Positions 1 through 5,614 of a DNA stretch of 38,595 nucleotides are shown piece after piece. The position numbers and the translations under genes are program-made. The stretch lies in IMG/VR virus record IMGVR_UViG_3300022751_000012, positions 1 to 38,595 of that record, one strand, 5' to 3'. This DNA comes from a virus. The notes beneath the pieces are model-generated. The model ran no database searches, had not been told where the DNA came from, and worked only from the letters and a program-made list of their open reading frames with translations. Each line of letters starts with the position of its first letter. Position 1 is the first letter of the stretch.

Positions 1-123
1 GAATGCTGCGATGATCTGGAGGCCCCCGTAGCCGGTGTTGGCTAGTGCGGTGCGCTCGTTATCAAGCATGAACTCCAGATAGCGTATAGCATGTTCGGGT
101 AATTCGATTTGATAGTATACCAT
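1..123 (-). CDS. Hypothetical protein, N-terminal part (gene cut by the window edge)
   Basis: This is the first 41 codons of the 60-residue protein that is complete at 38409-38591. It starts with the ATG at 123 on the minus strand and runs off the left edge. A GGGAGG-like ribosome site lies just upstream, within the end of the neighbouring gene at 130-318. It is the same gene as the right-hand copy, not a duplication. No function is recognised. Confidence 0.8.
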   Translation of the reverse strand, partial: MVYYQIELPEHAIRYLEFMLDNERTALANTGYGGLQIIAAF

Positions 124-127
124 GTCG
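1..127. repeat. Terminal direct repeat, left copy (assembly overlap of a circular genome)
   Basis: Bases 1-127 are identical to 38469-38595. The repeat lies inside a protein-coding gene and its length equals a common assembler k-mer (127). It is best read as the overlap of a circular contig rather than a biological terminal repeat. Removing one copy gives a 38,468 bp circle. Confidence 0.95.
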
Positions 128-129
128 CC

Positions 130-318
130 TCAACCTCCCGCCGTATCCGCTATAAATTCTATGGTAAGCCCGCCGTCTTGATACTTTTCTGATACAAGCC
201 CAGCCTCAATCATGGCCTCTGCCAAATCCAACAAGGCCATGTCGCGATGCTCGCGGTAGTGCTGCCCTCGCGGCTTGCTGTCCCGATATTGGCTAGGGAT
301 GCGGCGCACGATCTTCAT
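130..318 (-). CDS. Hypothetical small protein, 62 aa
   Basis: The protein is charged, with a basic N-terminal third and a helical middle (ALLDLAEAMIEAGLVSEKY). I do not recognise a family. It overlaps the upstream 48-residue gene by ATGA at 315-318 and is followed after six bases by the next leftward gene. It therefore belongs to the short accessory operon served by the promoter candidate near 488-514. Confidence 0.65.
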   Translation of the reverse strand: MKIVRRIPSQYRDSKPRGQHYREHRDMALLDLAEAMIEAGLVSEKYQDGGLTIEFIADTAGG

Positions 319-461
319 GGCCGGTCACCTTCGGCAAGGAATCTGCCAGCACGCGCCAGATGCTTTTGAGCCGCAGTCCACTGCCCACGGTCCTGGCAAC
401 GCACTGCGGCTGCGAGCGCCTTGTCGATCAAGACTTCCTTGGCTGCGGCATTCGTAAGCAT
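315..461 (-). CDS. Hypothetical small protein, 48 aa
   Basis: The ATG is at 461, preceded by a good GGGAG ribosome site at 466-470, and the TGA overlaps the next start (ATGA). The product is a short, basic, alanine-rich, probably helical protein (AAQKHLARAGRFLAEG). It is the first gene after the intergenic region 462-601, which holds a consensus -35 box and two hairpins. That position supports its being the head of a small leftward operon. Function is unknown. Confidence 0.6.
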   Translation of the reverse strand: MLTNAAAKEVLIDKALAAAVRCQDRGQWTAAQKHLARAGRFLAEGDRP

Positions 462-487
462 CGTTAGCTCCCTTGCTGTGCCACCCT

Positions 488-514
488 TTTATGTGTGTGG
501 TTTGCGGGTGTCAA
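488..514 (-). promoter_or_regulatory. Candidate leftward promoter with perfect TTGACA
   Basis: On the minus strand a perfect TTGACA lies at 514-509. Downstream is the A-rich ACATAAAAGG. Either CATAAA (spacer 15) or TAAAAG (spacer 17) could serve as -10, each matching four of six consensus bases. It sits about 30 bases upstream of the 48-residue gene and just after two hairpins, so it would restart transcription for the genes at 461 to 130 and onward across the circle joint. Confidence 0.5.
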
Positions 515-548
515 CACCTAAGATCGGGTGTCACATGGGTTATTGTTG

Positions 549-600
549 GGGGTGGCAACCGGGAGGAATCGCCACCCCATACACCAGCACTATGCTGGTG
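549..600 (-). terminator. Two consecutive hairpins after ninB
   Basis: Immediately downstream of the ninB stop (602) is a perfect 8-bp stem with a 3-base loop (582-589 with 593-600). It is followed by a second 8-bp GC-rich stem (549-556 with 571-578, 14-base loop). Neither is followed by a T-run on the minus strand, so a classical intrinsic terminator is not shown. A transcript-end, processing or attenuation role fits the position between ninB and the next promoter. Confidence 0.4.
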
Positions 601-601
601 C

Positions 602-982
602 TTATCTCGGTTCGGACCAACGCACGCCGTTCTCACTACCCCACGCGCTGATAAATTCCATGATGTCCGACATCTGCCCTTTGGTGAGCCGCGAAGACGA
701 ATGGCCGATGGGGAATGGCCTGCCCTCTAGATCGTTCTCGAATTGCACTTGGTGGCCGAACGACTGGAGAAAAACAGCCTTCCAGCGCTCCGGTGTCATC
801 TTGCGGCCCTGGGGTTTGGACCTGCTTACGTCGCTGAGCATTGCCCAGAAACGGGCGTTTTGCTCGCCAGACCGGCTTTCCTCACGGATATTGACCGTTG
901 CGTTGGGCGGGGCCGCGTCAATCAGCTTGTGGGCGAATTGGCGCTGGCTATCGCCTACTAAGCGGATGGTTTGGCCGTTCAC
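602..982 (-). CDS. ninB: NinB-family recombination protein
   Basis: The 126-residue product matches the lambda NinB/Orf type of recombination mediator. These proteins bind SSB and ssDNA and help load annealing proteins or RecA during phage recombination. Family-like segments are GEQNARFWAMLSDVS and the C-terminal SSRLTKGQMSDIMEFI stretch. Lambda NinB is 146 residues, so this is near full length. I chose the GTG at 982, which overlaps the upstream TGA (GTGA), because the frame further upstream coincides with another gene. It shares its operon with SSB and ERF, consistent with one recombination module. Confidence 0.82.
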   Translation of the reverse strand: MNGQTIRLVGDSQRQFAHKLIDAAPPNATVNIREESRSGEQNARFWAMLSDVSRSKPQGRKMTPERWKAVFLQSFGHQVQFENDLEGRPFPIGHSSSRLTKGQMSDIMEFISAWGSENGVRWSEPR

Positions 983-1176
983 CGTACCCGCTCGCACTTG
1001 CGCGCCAAGACAACAACATTCTCCCACGGCTGCACGGGACGCAACCGACAAGCGCGTCGTCCGCGCATCGAATATCCTAGCGATAGCCAGAAATCCAAGA
1101 GCCATTGGCGAGGCCCCAAGAAGCGAGCCTCTTCCGGGCATCCTTCCGGCCATAGGGCATAGCACGGCTTAGTCAT
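979..1176 (-). CDS. Hypothetical protein, 65 aa
   Basis: The start is the ATG at 1176 with AGAGGA seven to eight bases upstream; the stop overlaps ninB by GTGA. The small basic protein has two cysteines and a tryptophan-rich middle (RQWLLDFWLSLGYSM). No family is recognised. Its place between the HNH-type gene and ninB suggests an accessory role, but nothing specific is visible. Confidence 0.6.
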   Translation of the reverse strand: MTKPCYALWPEGCPEEARFLGPRQWLLDFWLSLGYSMRGRRACRLRPVQPWENVVVLARKCERVR

Positions 1177-1363
1177 CGTCGCATTCCTCTGGAGGTTCTG
1201 GCAAGTGCGCCCAGCGTGCAATGTCGGCCTCGGTTGGCCTGCGTACCCGGCGCAATTCATACATGCCGCTCGAAAATGGCAAGCCTTCCGGAATGCGAAA
1301 CCGCGCCGTCATGCTTGGCAGATGCACGTCGAAAATCATTGCTTCAAATGGGCCGTCGTTCAT
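1169..1363 (-). CDS. Hypothetical protein, 64 aa
   Basis: The product ends in an acidic tail (PEPPEECDDD), and its ADIARWAHLPEPP segment resembles the end of the first domain of the gene at 15624-16103 (RWAHIYPEPP). That tract recalls the C-terminus of DUF551-like phage proteins. It overlaps both neighbours (8 bases downstream, 4 upstream). Function is unknown. Confidence 0.6.
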   Translation of the reverse strand: MNDGPFEAMIFDVHLPSMTARFRIPEGLPFSSGMYELRRVRRPTEADIARWAHLPEPPEECDDD

Positions 1364-1707
1364 CTTTCCCTCTCCCGCCTTGCCTGTTCAATCTCGCGCC
1401 GCTTGGGCGATGCGGCAACGAACGCCTCGATTAGATCGCCCACATTCCTGCCGCGCCAAAACGTATGTTCGCCCACCCGATGCTGCCGGGCGTGACACCC
1501 CGCCAAGCTTCCGCAGAGGCTTACCGTGTTCCAATCGTCAGGCTTTTGGCCCATTCCTGCGCCAGAGCCTAAACGGACGTGAGCAACCTCGATAGCCACC
1601 GTTGAGCCGCACACACTGCACGCATGACTGCGAACGAAGTTGCAGTGGGCCTGCGAGCGCCACCTGGACGCTCGCTTAGGCTCTTTGGGGATGCGTTTGG
1701 GTAACAT
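1360..1707 (-). CDS. HNH-type zinc nuclease-like protein (DUF968/Ref-like)
   Basis: The 115-residue product has a Cys-His pattern typical of phage HNH or DUF968 proteins. CSVC is at 30-33, AHVR with its histidine near 43, then C65, CH at 71-72 and H76, followed by GEHTFW. Such proteins are usually small structure-specific or recombination nucleases found near ssb and annealing genes, as here. I chose the ATG at 1707, two bases after the SSB stop. A TTG at 1713 overlapping that stop is possible. Catalytic activity is inferred from the motif only. Confidence 0.68.
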   Translation of the reverse strand: MLPKRIPKEPKRASRWRSQAHCNFVRSHACSVCGSTVAIEVAHVRLGSGAGMGQKPDDWNTVSLCGSLAGCHARQHRVGEHTFWRGRNVGDLIEAFVAASPKRREIEQARRERER

Positions 1708-1709
1708 GG

Positions 1710-2087
1710 TCAAAACGGTGTAAAGTCGCCGTCGAGCGGATCATCGCTCGAAACCCATCCACCCGCGTCCGCGCCCGTCTGCGTGGTGGATTCGCCCTTG
1801 TTGGTAACGAAATCCACCTCATTAACGCGCACGTCAAGTTGGGGTTTTCCCTCATATTCTCCGAGCGAAAACTCGCCTTGCACGAACACCTTCGCGCCCT
1901 TGCGTAGATATTGCTCAAGCGTAACGGCTCGCTTGCCCCATACAGAGCAGCGAAACCAGTTTGTTGAGGCGCGCTCGCCCCACCCCTGTTTTACGCCGAC
2001 TGAGAAGCCGAGAACGTCATCACCACCTTGGGTTTTGCGGAGAACGGCATCCTTGCCAACATTGCCCGAAATACAAATCTGCTGCAT
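1710..2087 (-). CDS. ssb: Single-stranded DNA-binding protein
   Basis: The 125-residue protein has the OB-fold SSB pattern: an N-terminal CISGNVGKDAVLR, NWFRCSVWGKRA in the middle, and KGAKVFVQGEFS. It ends in an acidic linker and the DFTPF tip, which mimics the DDIPF tail that recruits partner proteins. It coats ssDNA during replication and recombination. Its start ATG shares an A with the ERF stop (TGATG), giving tight coupling to the annealing protein. GGCAGG lies upstream as ribosome site. Confidence 0.92.
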   Translation of the reverse strand: MQQICISGNVGKDAVLRKTQGGDDVLGFSVGVKQGWGERASTNWFRCSVWGKRAVTLEQYLRKGAKVFVQGEFSLGEYEGKPQLDVRVNEVDFVTNKGESTTQTGADAGGWVSSDDPLDGDFTPF

Positions 2088-2827
2088 CAACCTGCCCTCA
2101 AAACATTAGTTTTCCACGAGTCATCCGCGCCGACAAGCGCGACTTGCTCTTCGATTTCTTTCTTCATGCCAGCGAAATCCGCACCGTCGCCAAGCCAGAA
2201 GAATTCTGCCTCTTCCTCAACCTGCCGTACCAGCGCCCGGTTTTCGTCCAGGAACGATTGCAGCATGGCGTCATCGCCACATGCCTTTAGCTCGCGCACG
2301 AATGTTCCGCAGGCAATGCGCAGGGCAGCACGGGTAGTGATCGGCCCCTTGAGCTTCTCGGGCTGCGTTTTGGCTGGCTGGGCTGCGGGAGTTGCCGCCA
2401 CCTCATGCGTAACTCCGTCCGCATCGTTATCACCCTCAGTCGGGATAGCGAACGCCATGAAGGCCGCATATTTGTACGCTGCGCTCATCGCCTTGTTGGT
2501 CGCCTTGTCCGCGCTGTCCATGGCCTCACCAGAGGTGCGGACGGTATGCATGGAGCCATCCTTGGCCGCGACGAAATCGAACTCCACGTCAACGCAGACG
2601 TAGAATAGCGGTGTGCCGGATTTGGTCACTCGTTCGGTCACCTCCCGACTCAGCACGCGCGGGAGGATGCAAAGCCCGTGTGAGGCAAGCAGCGGGGCTA
2701 GCGCGTTGTAAACCGCGTCGATCCCTCGGAAGCGATAGCGCTGCTGTTCGTTCTTGCCGTCTTTGGCGATGCCGGTCTTTGCCAGCTCGCCTTGTACGGC
2801 GGCAATGGCTTTGTATACCTCTGTCAT
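2087..2827 (-). CDS. erf: ERF-family single-strand annealing protein
   Basis: The 246-residue protein matches the ERF family of phage annealing recombinases. The N-terminal half carries the typical helix (KAIAAVQGELAKTGIAKD), the YRFRGIDAVYNAL motif and the SGEAMDSADKATNKAMSAA segment. These form rings that anneal complementary ssDNA. The C-terminal part (after about residue 150) is a charged linker and a variable helical tail. It is directly coupled to ssb and shares its unit with ninB and the HNH-type gene, forming a RecA-independent recombination module. Confidence 0.92.
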   Translation of the reverse strand: MTEVYKAIAAVQGELAKTGIAKDGKNEQQRYRFRGIDAVYNALAPLLASHGLCILPRVLSREVTERVTKSGTPLFYVCVDVEFDFVAAKDGSMHTVRTSGEAMDSADKATNKAMSAAYKYAAFMAFAIPTEGDNDADGVTHEVAATPAAQPAKTQPEKLKGPITTRAALRIACGTFVRELKACGDDAMLQSFLDENRALVRQVEEEAEFFWLGDGADFAGMKKEIEEQVALVGADDSWKTNVLRAG

Positions 2828-2830
2828 GTC

Positions 2831-3205
2831 TTAGTCCTCTGTTCCTTGGGTTGCCTTGGCGATGGCGGCGCGGATTGCTCGCAATAACCCGATGCTCACC
2901 GTCACGGCGTCCTCATCTGTCAATGGCCCGCCTAGCGCGCGCTCTGCCGCACCAAAGCTGCTCAAAGCCATTGTCAGTTGGGCATCGAGGGGTAGGCAGG
3001 CCTCCAGCAAATCCGGCGCGGCAGCGATCAGGCGGGCGTTGGCATGCATTTCCTCGGCTGGAATCTCGCCATATGGATGCTCAAGATCGTCACCCCAAAC
3101 CGTATTAGCCCTAGCTACCGGCTGATCTGCGGGGCGTGACCATACTTGCCCGCACGAGCAATTCCCATCGCCGCACGCTTGCCAAGGCCCTGGAGTATGG
3201 GCCAT
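2831..3205 (-). CDS. Conserved phage protein of the HTPGPW...NARLIAAAPDLL type
   Basis: The N-terminus (AHTPGPW), the central NARLIAAAPDLLEA and the C-terminal LGGPLTDEDAV match a very widespread phage protein family of unknown function. A cysteine-rich patch follows the N-terminal motif. I start at the ATG at 3205, which shares a base with the preceding stop (TGATG). This genome has two further members (12790-13179 and 37984-38412). The LGGPLTD module also recurs in the gene at 15624. Confidence 0.75.
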   Translation of the reverse strand: MAHTPGPWQACGDGNCSCGQVWSRPADQPVARANTVWGDDLEHPYGEIPAEEMHANARLIAAAPDLLEACLPLDAQLTMALSSFGAAERALGGPLTDEDAVTVSIGLLRAIRAAIAKATQGTED

Positions 3206-3363
3206 CACGTAAGCAGCCAGACAACCAGCACACCAACAGCAATCCCTGCCAGCAATGCACTCCAGTTTATCCCAGACACATCCTTATCAATCTGTGTCCT
3301 CCCATAATCAGCAGCATTACGACCCCCAGCTTGGTTAGGGTGTGTGAAGTAATTACGGTTCAT
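3205..3363 (-). CDS. Small single-pass membrane protein, 52 aa
   Basis: This ORF starts at the ATG overlapping the upstream stop (ATGA) and ends overlapping the next start (TGATG). The first 32 residues are polar and asparagine-rich. The last 20 (SALLAGIAVGVLVVWLLT) form one predicted transmembrane helix, suggesting a tail-anchored inner membrane protein. Its fit between coupled genes makes it credible. Function is unknown. Confidence 0.6.
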   Translation of the reverse strand: MNRNYFTHPNQAGGRNAADYGRTQIDKDVSGINWSALLAGIAVGVLVVWLLT

Positions 3364-3497
3364 GGCTTTTTCTCCAGAACTGAAACAAGGGTGCGGAGGC
3401 GATCCAGCGGCCCGTACAGGTACTCATCGCCGTTTTCGTCGTATTCGGTCAGAAGCTCTTTTACGGCCTCGATTAGCCGCTCTTCCGCTAGGGTCAT
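3360..3497 (-). CDS. Hypothetical acidic protein, 45 aa
   Basis: The start is the ATG at 3497 with GGAGA eight bases upstream. The longer open frame reaching 3779 is antisense shadow of the neighbouring gene. The product is acidic and helical (LAEERLIEAVKELLTEYDENGD) followed by LYGPLDRLRTLVSVLEKK. It is coupled to the downstream membrane protein by ATGA. No family recognised. Confidence 0.6.
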   Translation of the reverse strand: MTLAEERLIEAVKELLTEYDENGDEYLYGPLDRLRTLVSVLEKKP

Positions 3498-3525
3498 TTT
3501 CGTATCTCCACATTTAAGACCCGGA

Positions 3526-3534
3526 CTTATATCA
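3526..3534 (-). promoter_or_regulatory. Possible extended -10 element, leftward
   Basis: In the 77-base gap upstream of the 45-residue gene the minus strand reads TGATATAAG, an extended -10 (TGn plus TATAAG). No convincing -35 is present. A 5-bp hairpin lies just upstream, near 3550. It could be an internal promoter of the leftward unit. Confidence 0.25.
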
Positions 3535-3574
3535 AGTAGGGTGCTGTCTAGTAGGTTAGACCATTGACGGGTTC

Positions 3575-3901
3575 TCATGACCCTGATGCCAATTCTCGAC
3601 CACGCTTGAGGGCAGCTAAGATTAGCCGCATCTTGTGCGTGTCGTCGTTCAGGCCTTTGCGCCAACCCTCGGGCCGCATAATCAGCATGGGTGAAGTGGC
3701 GGGCTCCACGCAGCAAGCCGCGCCAATTTCCCTTGCCATCATCAAATCGGAGTCGGGGAGCAGCACCTTGATGGCGCACGCTTCGGCGTACAGGTGTTCG
3801 ACTTCCTTGGCGTAATAGAGGCTCCCTGAGTCCCAGATGCCCCGAACAAGCGCGGCCATCCGCTCCACCAATTCAGGTGCGATCTGCTCCTGCGCGCTCA
3901 T
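3575..3901 (-). CDS. Hypothetical protein, 108 aa
   Basis: I chose the ATG at 3901 because GGAG lies eight bases upstream and the upstream gene stops there (ATGA). The protein is mixed helical with two adjacent cysteines (AACCVE) and a C-terminal helix (MRLILAALKRGRELA). I do not recognise a family. It sits in the leftward accessory unit upstream of the recombination genes. Confidence 0.6.
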   Translation of the reverse strand: MSAQEQIAPELVERMAALVRGIWDSGSLYYAKEVEHLYAEACAIKVLLPDSDLMMAREIGAACCVEPATSPMLIMRPEGWRKGLNDDTHKMRLILAALKRGRELASGS

Positions 3902-4068
3902 TCCGAAGGCTCCTTCCAAAATGGGCACGGCTCAGCATTGCCCCACCTTGGTTCGTCGGTAGCTTCGATATGTCCGCGTTCGATTTCATCCCTGAGCCAC
4001 TGTGGTAACGGCTTACGGGTGTATTGAAGGGATATCTCTGCTGCTATTGTTAGGATGGGGTCAGTCAT
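3898..4068 (-). CDS. Hypothetical protein, 56 aa
   Basis: This ORF overlaps the upstream gene by eight bases and the downstream gene by ATGA. It encodes a compact protein with a KPLPQWLRDEIERG segment, a pattern I associate with small phage proteins from Alphaproteobacteria. The end is tryptophan- and proline-rich. Function unknown. Confidence 0.6.
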   Translation of the reverse strand: MTDPILTIAAEISLQYTRKPLPQWLRDEIERGHIEATDEPRWGNAEPCPFWKEPSE

Positions 4069-4546
4069 TGGGCGTCTCCCCTTCGGGGATTGCGCTTTCG
4101 CCTACGGCTGAGCCGCCATGCGTCTCATCGCTTCGCGCTTCAATCGCGGACGCGGGCAGGATCGGAACCTCGCTACAGGTATAATACACGTGACGATCAT
4201 AGCGATGAAGGTCGGGCTTATCGCCCCCACTCAGTTCCATGTATCGGAGGCCGTCTGGGGTGCCCTCGTACAACTTGTCGCTGTCATCCCAGCCGCCATC
4301 CATAGCCGTAAATGTAACGGCCAGCCCGCGCTGCAAACGGTCAAGTTCGATCACAACTGCCTCAGCCTCACCCTTGGTTGAGCAAAGTACAAGCGGCCAT
4401 TCGGAACGGTCGCTGTACTCCCCCTGAGAGGCCCAAATGAGCCAATACGCGTTAGGGATACCACTCTGCGAAAACGCGTCAGCGGTTGAGGCCGTAGGCT
4501 GGCAGCCCGGCTGCGAAGCAGCAACGCCATTATCCTCGCAAGTCAT
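4061..4546 (-). CDS. Accessory protein with repeat-encoded N- and C-terminal tails, 161 aa
   Basis: The middle (about residues 35-127, from WLIWASQGEYSDR to HVYYTCSEVP) looks like a small globular domain of unknown family. The N-terminal 34 residues (with VAASQPG) and the C-terminal 35 (with ASAIEARSDETHGG) are low-complexity tails. Each is encoded by a copy of the dispersed element described at 4448-4525 and 4093-4154, in opposite orientations. A GGGAG ribosome site precedes the ATG. The gene therefore looks like a cassette bounded by inverted repeats. Function unknown. Confidence 0.75.
   Translation of the reverse strand: MTCEDNGVAASQPGCQPTASTADAFSQSGIPNAYWLIWASQGEYSDRSEWPLVLCSTKGEAEAVVIELDRLQRGLAVTFTAMDGGWDDSDKLYEGTPDGLRYMELSGGDKPDLHRYDRHVYYTCSEVPILPASAIEARSDETHGGSAVGESAIPEGETPND
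4093..4154 (+). repeat. Dispersed element copy E
   Basis: Read on the plus strand it starts CGCTTTCG, continues CCTACGGCTGAGCCG and ends TCAATCGCGGACGCG. It aligns best with copy D (37777-37834), sharing the start, a GAGCCG block, GTCTC, CGCTTCGCG and TCAATCGC. It encodes, antisense, the C-terminal tail of the 161-residue protein. Confidence 0.7.
4448..4525 (-). repeat. Dispersed element copy A
   Basis: On the minus strand it shares a 22-base identical block (4504-4525) with copy B (7674-7695). It also shares ATCCCTAACGCG with B at the other end and a CCTACGG...CGCTGACGCG block with copy F. It encodes the N-terminal tail of the 161-residue protein, in inverted orientation to copy E at the other end of the gene. 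Confidence 0.75.
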
Positions 4547-4586
4547 TGATAATACTCCCTATAGCCCCTTATAGGCTTGATGATTG

Positions 4587-4766
4587 TTAGAGTGTGGGTT
4601 CGCGTAGGAAAGAAAGCTGCTCGGCGATATGCTCCAGCGCTCGTTTCAAATCGCGGATACGGTTGTCAGTAAGCTTGTTGCTCGCCAACGCCTCAACAAC
4701 CGAGGCCTGCGCGCAGGCTATCTGTGAGTACAGCCCGCGCACCTTCCAATTTTCTTCATCGGTCAT
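4587..4766 (-). CDS. Hypothetical protein, 59 aa, first gene of the leftward unit
   Basis: The ATG at 4766 is preceded by GGGAGA and lies about 27 bases downstream of the best leftward promoter. The product is helical and mildly charged (SQIACAQASVVEALASNK, then RDLKRALEHIAEQL), compatible with a small helical bundle or coiled coil. First position in an early operon often marks a regulatory or anti-host protein, but I recognise no family. Confidence 0.65.
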   Translation of the reverse strand: MTDEENWKVRGLYSQIACAQASVVEALASNKLTDNRIRDLKRALEHIAEQLSFLREPTL

Positions 4767-4784
4767 CGCAGTTCTCCCGTCTCG

Positions 4785-4814
4785 TTGAAACGGTTATGCC
4801 CAAAGAAATATGCA
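4785..4814 (+). promoter_or_regulatory. Candidate rightward early promoter
   Basis: TTGAAA (4785-4790) is followed after 18 bases by TATGCA (4809-4814). An alternative is TTGCAA (4825-4830) with TACGAT (4850-4855), spacer 19. Neither is perfect, but some promoter is needed here because the rightward unit starts at 4861 and its predecessor is divergent. Confidence 0.4.
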
Positions 4815-4821
4815 CCGTCAA
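4793..4821 (-). promoter_or_regulatory. Leftward early promoter
   Basis: On the minus strand TTGACG (4821-4816) and CATAAC (4798-4793) are separated by 17 bases. The -35 matches five of six and the -10 four of six consensus positions. It directly precedes the 59-residue gene and would drive the whole recombination/accessory unit. Confidence 0.6.
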
Positions 4822-4860
4822 CCCTTGCAACGAACTTTTTTATGTGCGATACGATCCGGC

Positions 4861-5052
4861 ATGATGATTGACGCAACAATGATGGCCGTGCGCGCCTTCC
4901 TTCAAGGGGGTGGTTCCAAACAGAAACTAGCGGAGGCCTCCGAGCTTCACCGCAACACGCTGGCGGACATAGATGATCCTGCCTGGATGCCGACAACGCG
5001 CACGGTCATGAAGCTGAGCAAGGGCCTTAAAAGGATGCGAGACGAACAATGA
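4861..5052 (+). CDS. Cro-like helix-turn-helix regulator
   Basis: The 63-residue protein has a compact HTH. Helices are around AVRAFLQGGGS, KQKLAEASELH and RNTLADIDD, followed by PTTRTVMKLSKGLKRM. This is the pattern of short single-domain HTH regulators found in alphaproteobacterial phages. It is the first gene of the rightward unit and faces the leftward unit across a candidate operator, so it probably tunes one or both promoters. No good ribosome site is seen; the start may be the ATG at 4861, 4864 or 4879, and a near-leaderless mRNA is possible. Confidence 0.7.
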   Translation: MMIDATMMAVRAFLQGGGSKQKLAEASELHRNTLADIDDPAWMPTTRTVMKLSKGLKRMRDEQ

Positions 5053-5236
5053 GCGACGTTTCGGAAATCCCGATAGCGACTTGCTAGAGCGCGCCGTTAG
5101 GGCCGCAAGGATTGGGCGCTCATATTGTCCGCGCTGGGCTGCTGTCATGGCTCTGACGGGCCTTGGCTCAACATACAGCCGCCAATTGTGCAGGCGTTTC
5201 GATCTAGACCATGACGAAAAGGTTCGGCGGAAATGA
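5049..5236 (+). CDS. Small conserved phage protein, apparently frameshifted
   Basis: The conserved-looking part (NPDSDLLERAVRAARIGR, then YCPRWAAVMALTGLGSTYSR) is in the frame ending with TGA at 5234-5236. The only well-placed ATG (5049, overlapping the HTH stop) is in another frame and ends after 12 codons. One extra T in the run at 5059-5061 would join them into a 62-residue protein. Alternatively a TTG at 5081 starts a 51-residue form. The Cys/Trp/Leu pattern resembles small alphaproteobacterial phage proteins of unknown role. Confidence 0.5.
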
Positions 5237-5283
5237 CTCTGTTAGCCAAACTAGACGAACTTGAAGCTGAGAGGTTGAAATGA
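5233..5283 (+). CDS. Possible 16-residue coupling peptide
   Basis: A 16-codon ORF (MTLLAKLDELEAERLK) overlaps the previous stop (ATGA) and the next start (ATGA). It may be a real leader-like peptide that carries ribosomes between genes, or simply a by-product of the overlap. Confidence 0.3.
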   Translation: MTLLAKLDELEAERLK

Positions 5284-5480
5284 CACAAGAGGAATGGTGC
5301 GGGCGGTTCGTTCAACACATGCTTGACCGTGCAGCGCCCCGCGATCACTTCGATGATGGCGAGCTAATCCTTGATTACGCCGAGGCAACGGCTCTGACCT
5401 ATTGGGAAACCGAATGGCAGCGCGAGCTTGGGCCGGAGGAGTGCGCCGATTCCGACATGAGCTATTGGGGTGAGGAATGA
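5280..5480 (+). CDS. Hypothetical acidic protein, 66 aa
   Basis: Acidic protein with several tryptophans and cysteines (MTQEEWCGRFVQHML, later WETEWQRELGPEECA). The gene overlaps the preceding mini-ORF and the next gene by ATGA, with GAGAGG as ribosome site. No family recognised. Low pI and small size recall DNA-mimic-like early proteins, but that is not shown. Confidence 0.6.
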   Translation: MTQEEWCGRFVQHMLDRAAPRDHFDDGELILDYAEATALTYWETEWQRELGPEECADSDMSYWGEE

Positions 5481-5614
5481 CCCGCCGCCTCATCGCCAAG
5501 CCGGAAACCGCCGAGGAGCTAAAGGCAATCATGCGTGATTGGCTCTATTCCGGTGATTGCTACTGGGGTGATTTCGAGAAGGCTGTTGCCGCCTTGATCG
5601 GAGAGGACGCATGA
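5477..5614 (+). CDS. Hypothetical protein, 45 aa
   Basis: Starts inside TGAGGAATGA, so GAGG serves as its ribosome site, and ends in ATGA shared with the next gene. The sequence (ETAEELKAIMRDWLYSGD, then WGDFEKAVAALIGED) is helical and acidic. Function unknown. Confidence 0.55.
   Translation: MTRRLIAKPETAEELKAIMRDWLYSGDCYWGDFEKAVAALIGEDA

Larger units (their letters stand above)
4784..4823. promoter_or_regulatory. Imperfect inverted repeat, candidate operator
   Basis: GTTGAAACGGT (4784-4794) and ACCGTCAAC (4815-4823) form an imperfect dyad that covers both the leftward -35/-10 boxes and a rightward candidate. It lies 38 bases before the HTH gene, a natural place for that protein's binding site. 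Confidence 0.4.

Noticed and set aside
1-127. Physical direct terminal repeat (T7-like) or cos ends
   Set aside because: The repeat is exactly 127 bases, a standard assembler k-mer, and splits a coding gene. Packaging genes are of headful type.
602-1165. Longer NinB reading frame (187 aa)
   Set aside because: The extra N-terminal part is cysteine- and arginine-rich and overlaps a better-supported gene; the GTG at 982 fits the family start.
528-1172. 214-aa plus-strand ORF
   Set aside because: Lies antisense to ninB and its neighbour, has no family features and no ribosome site.
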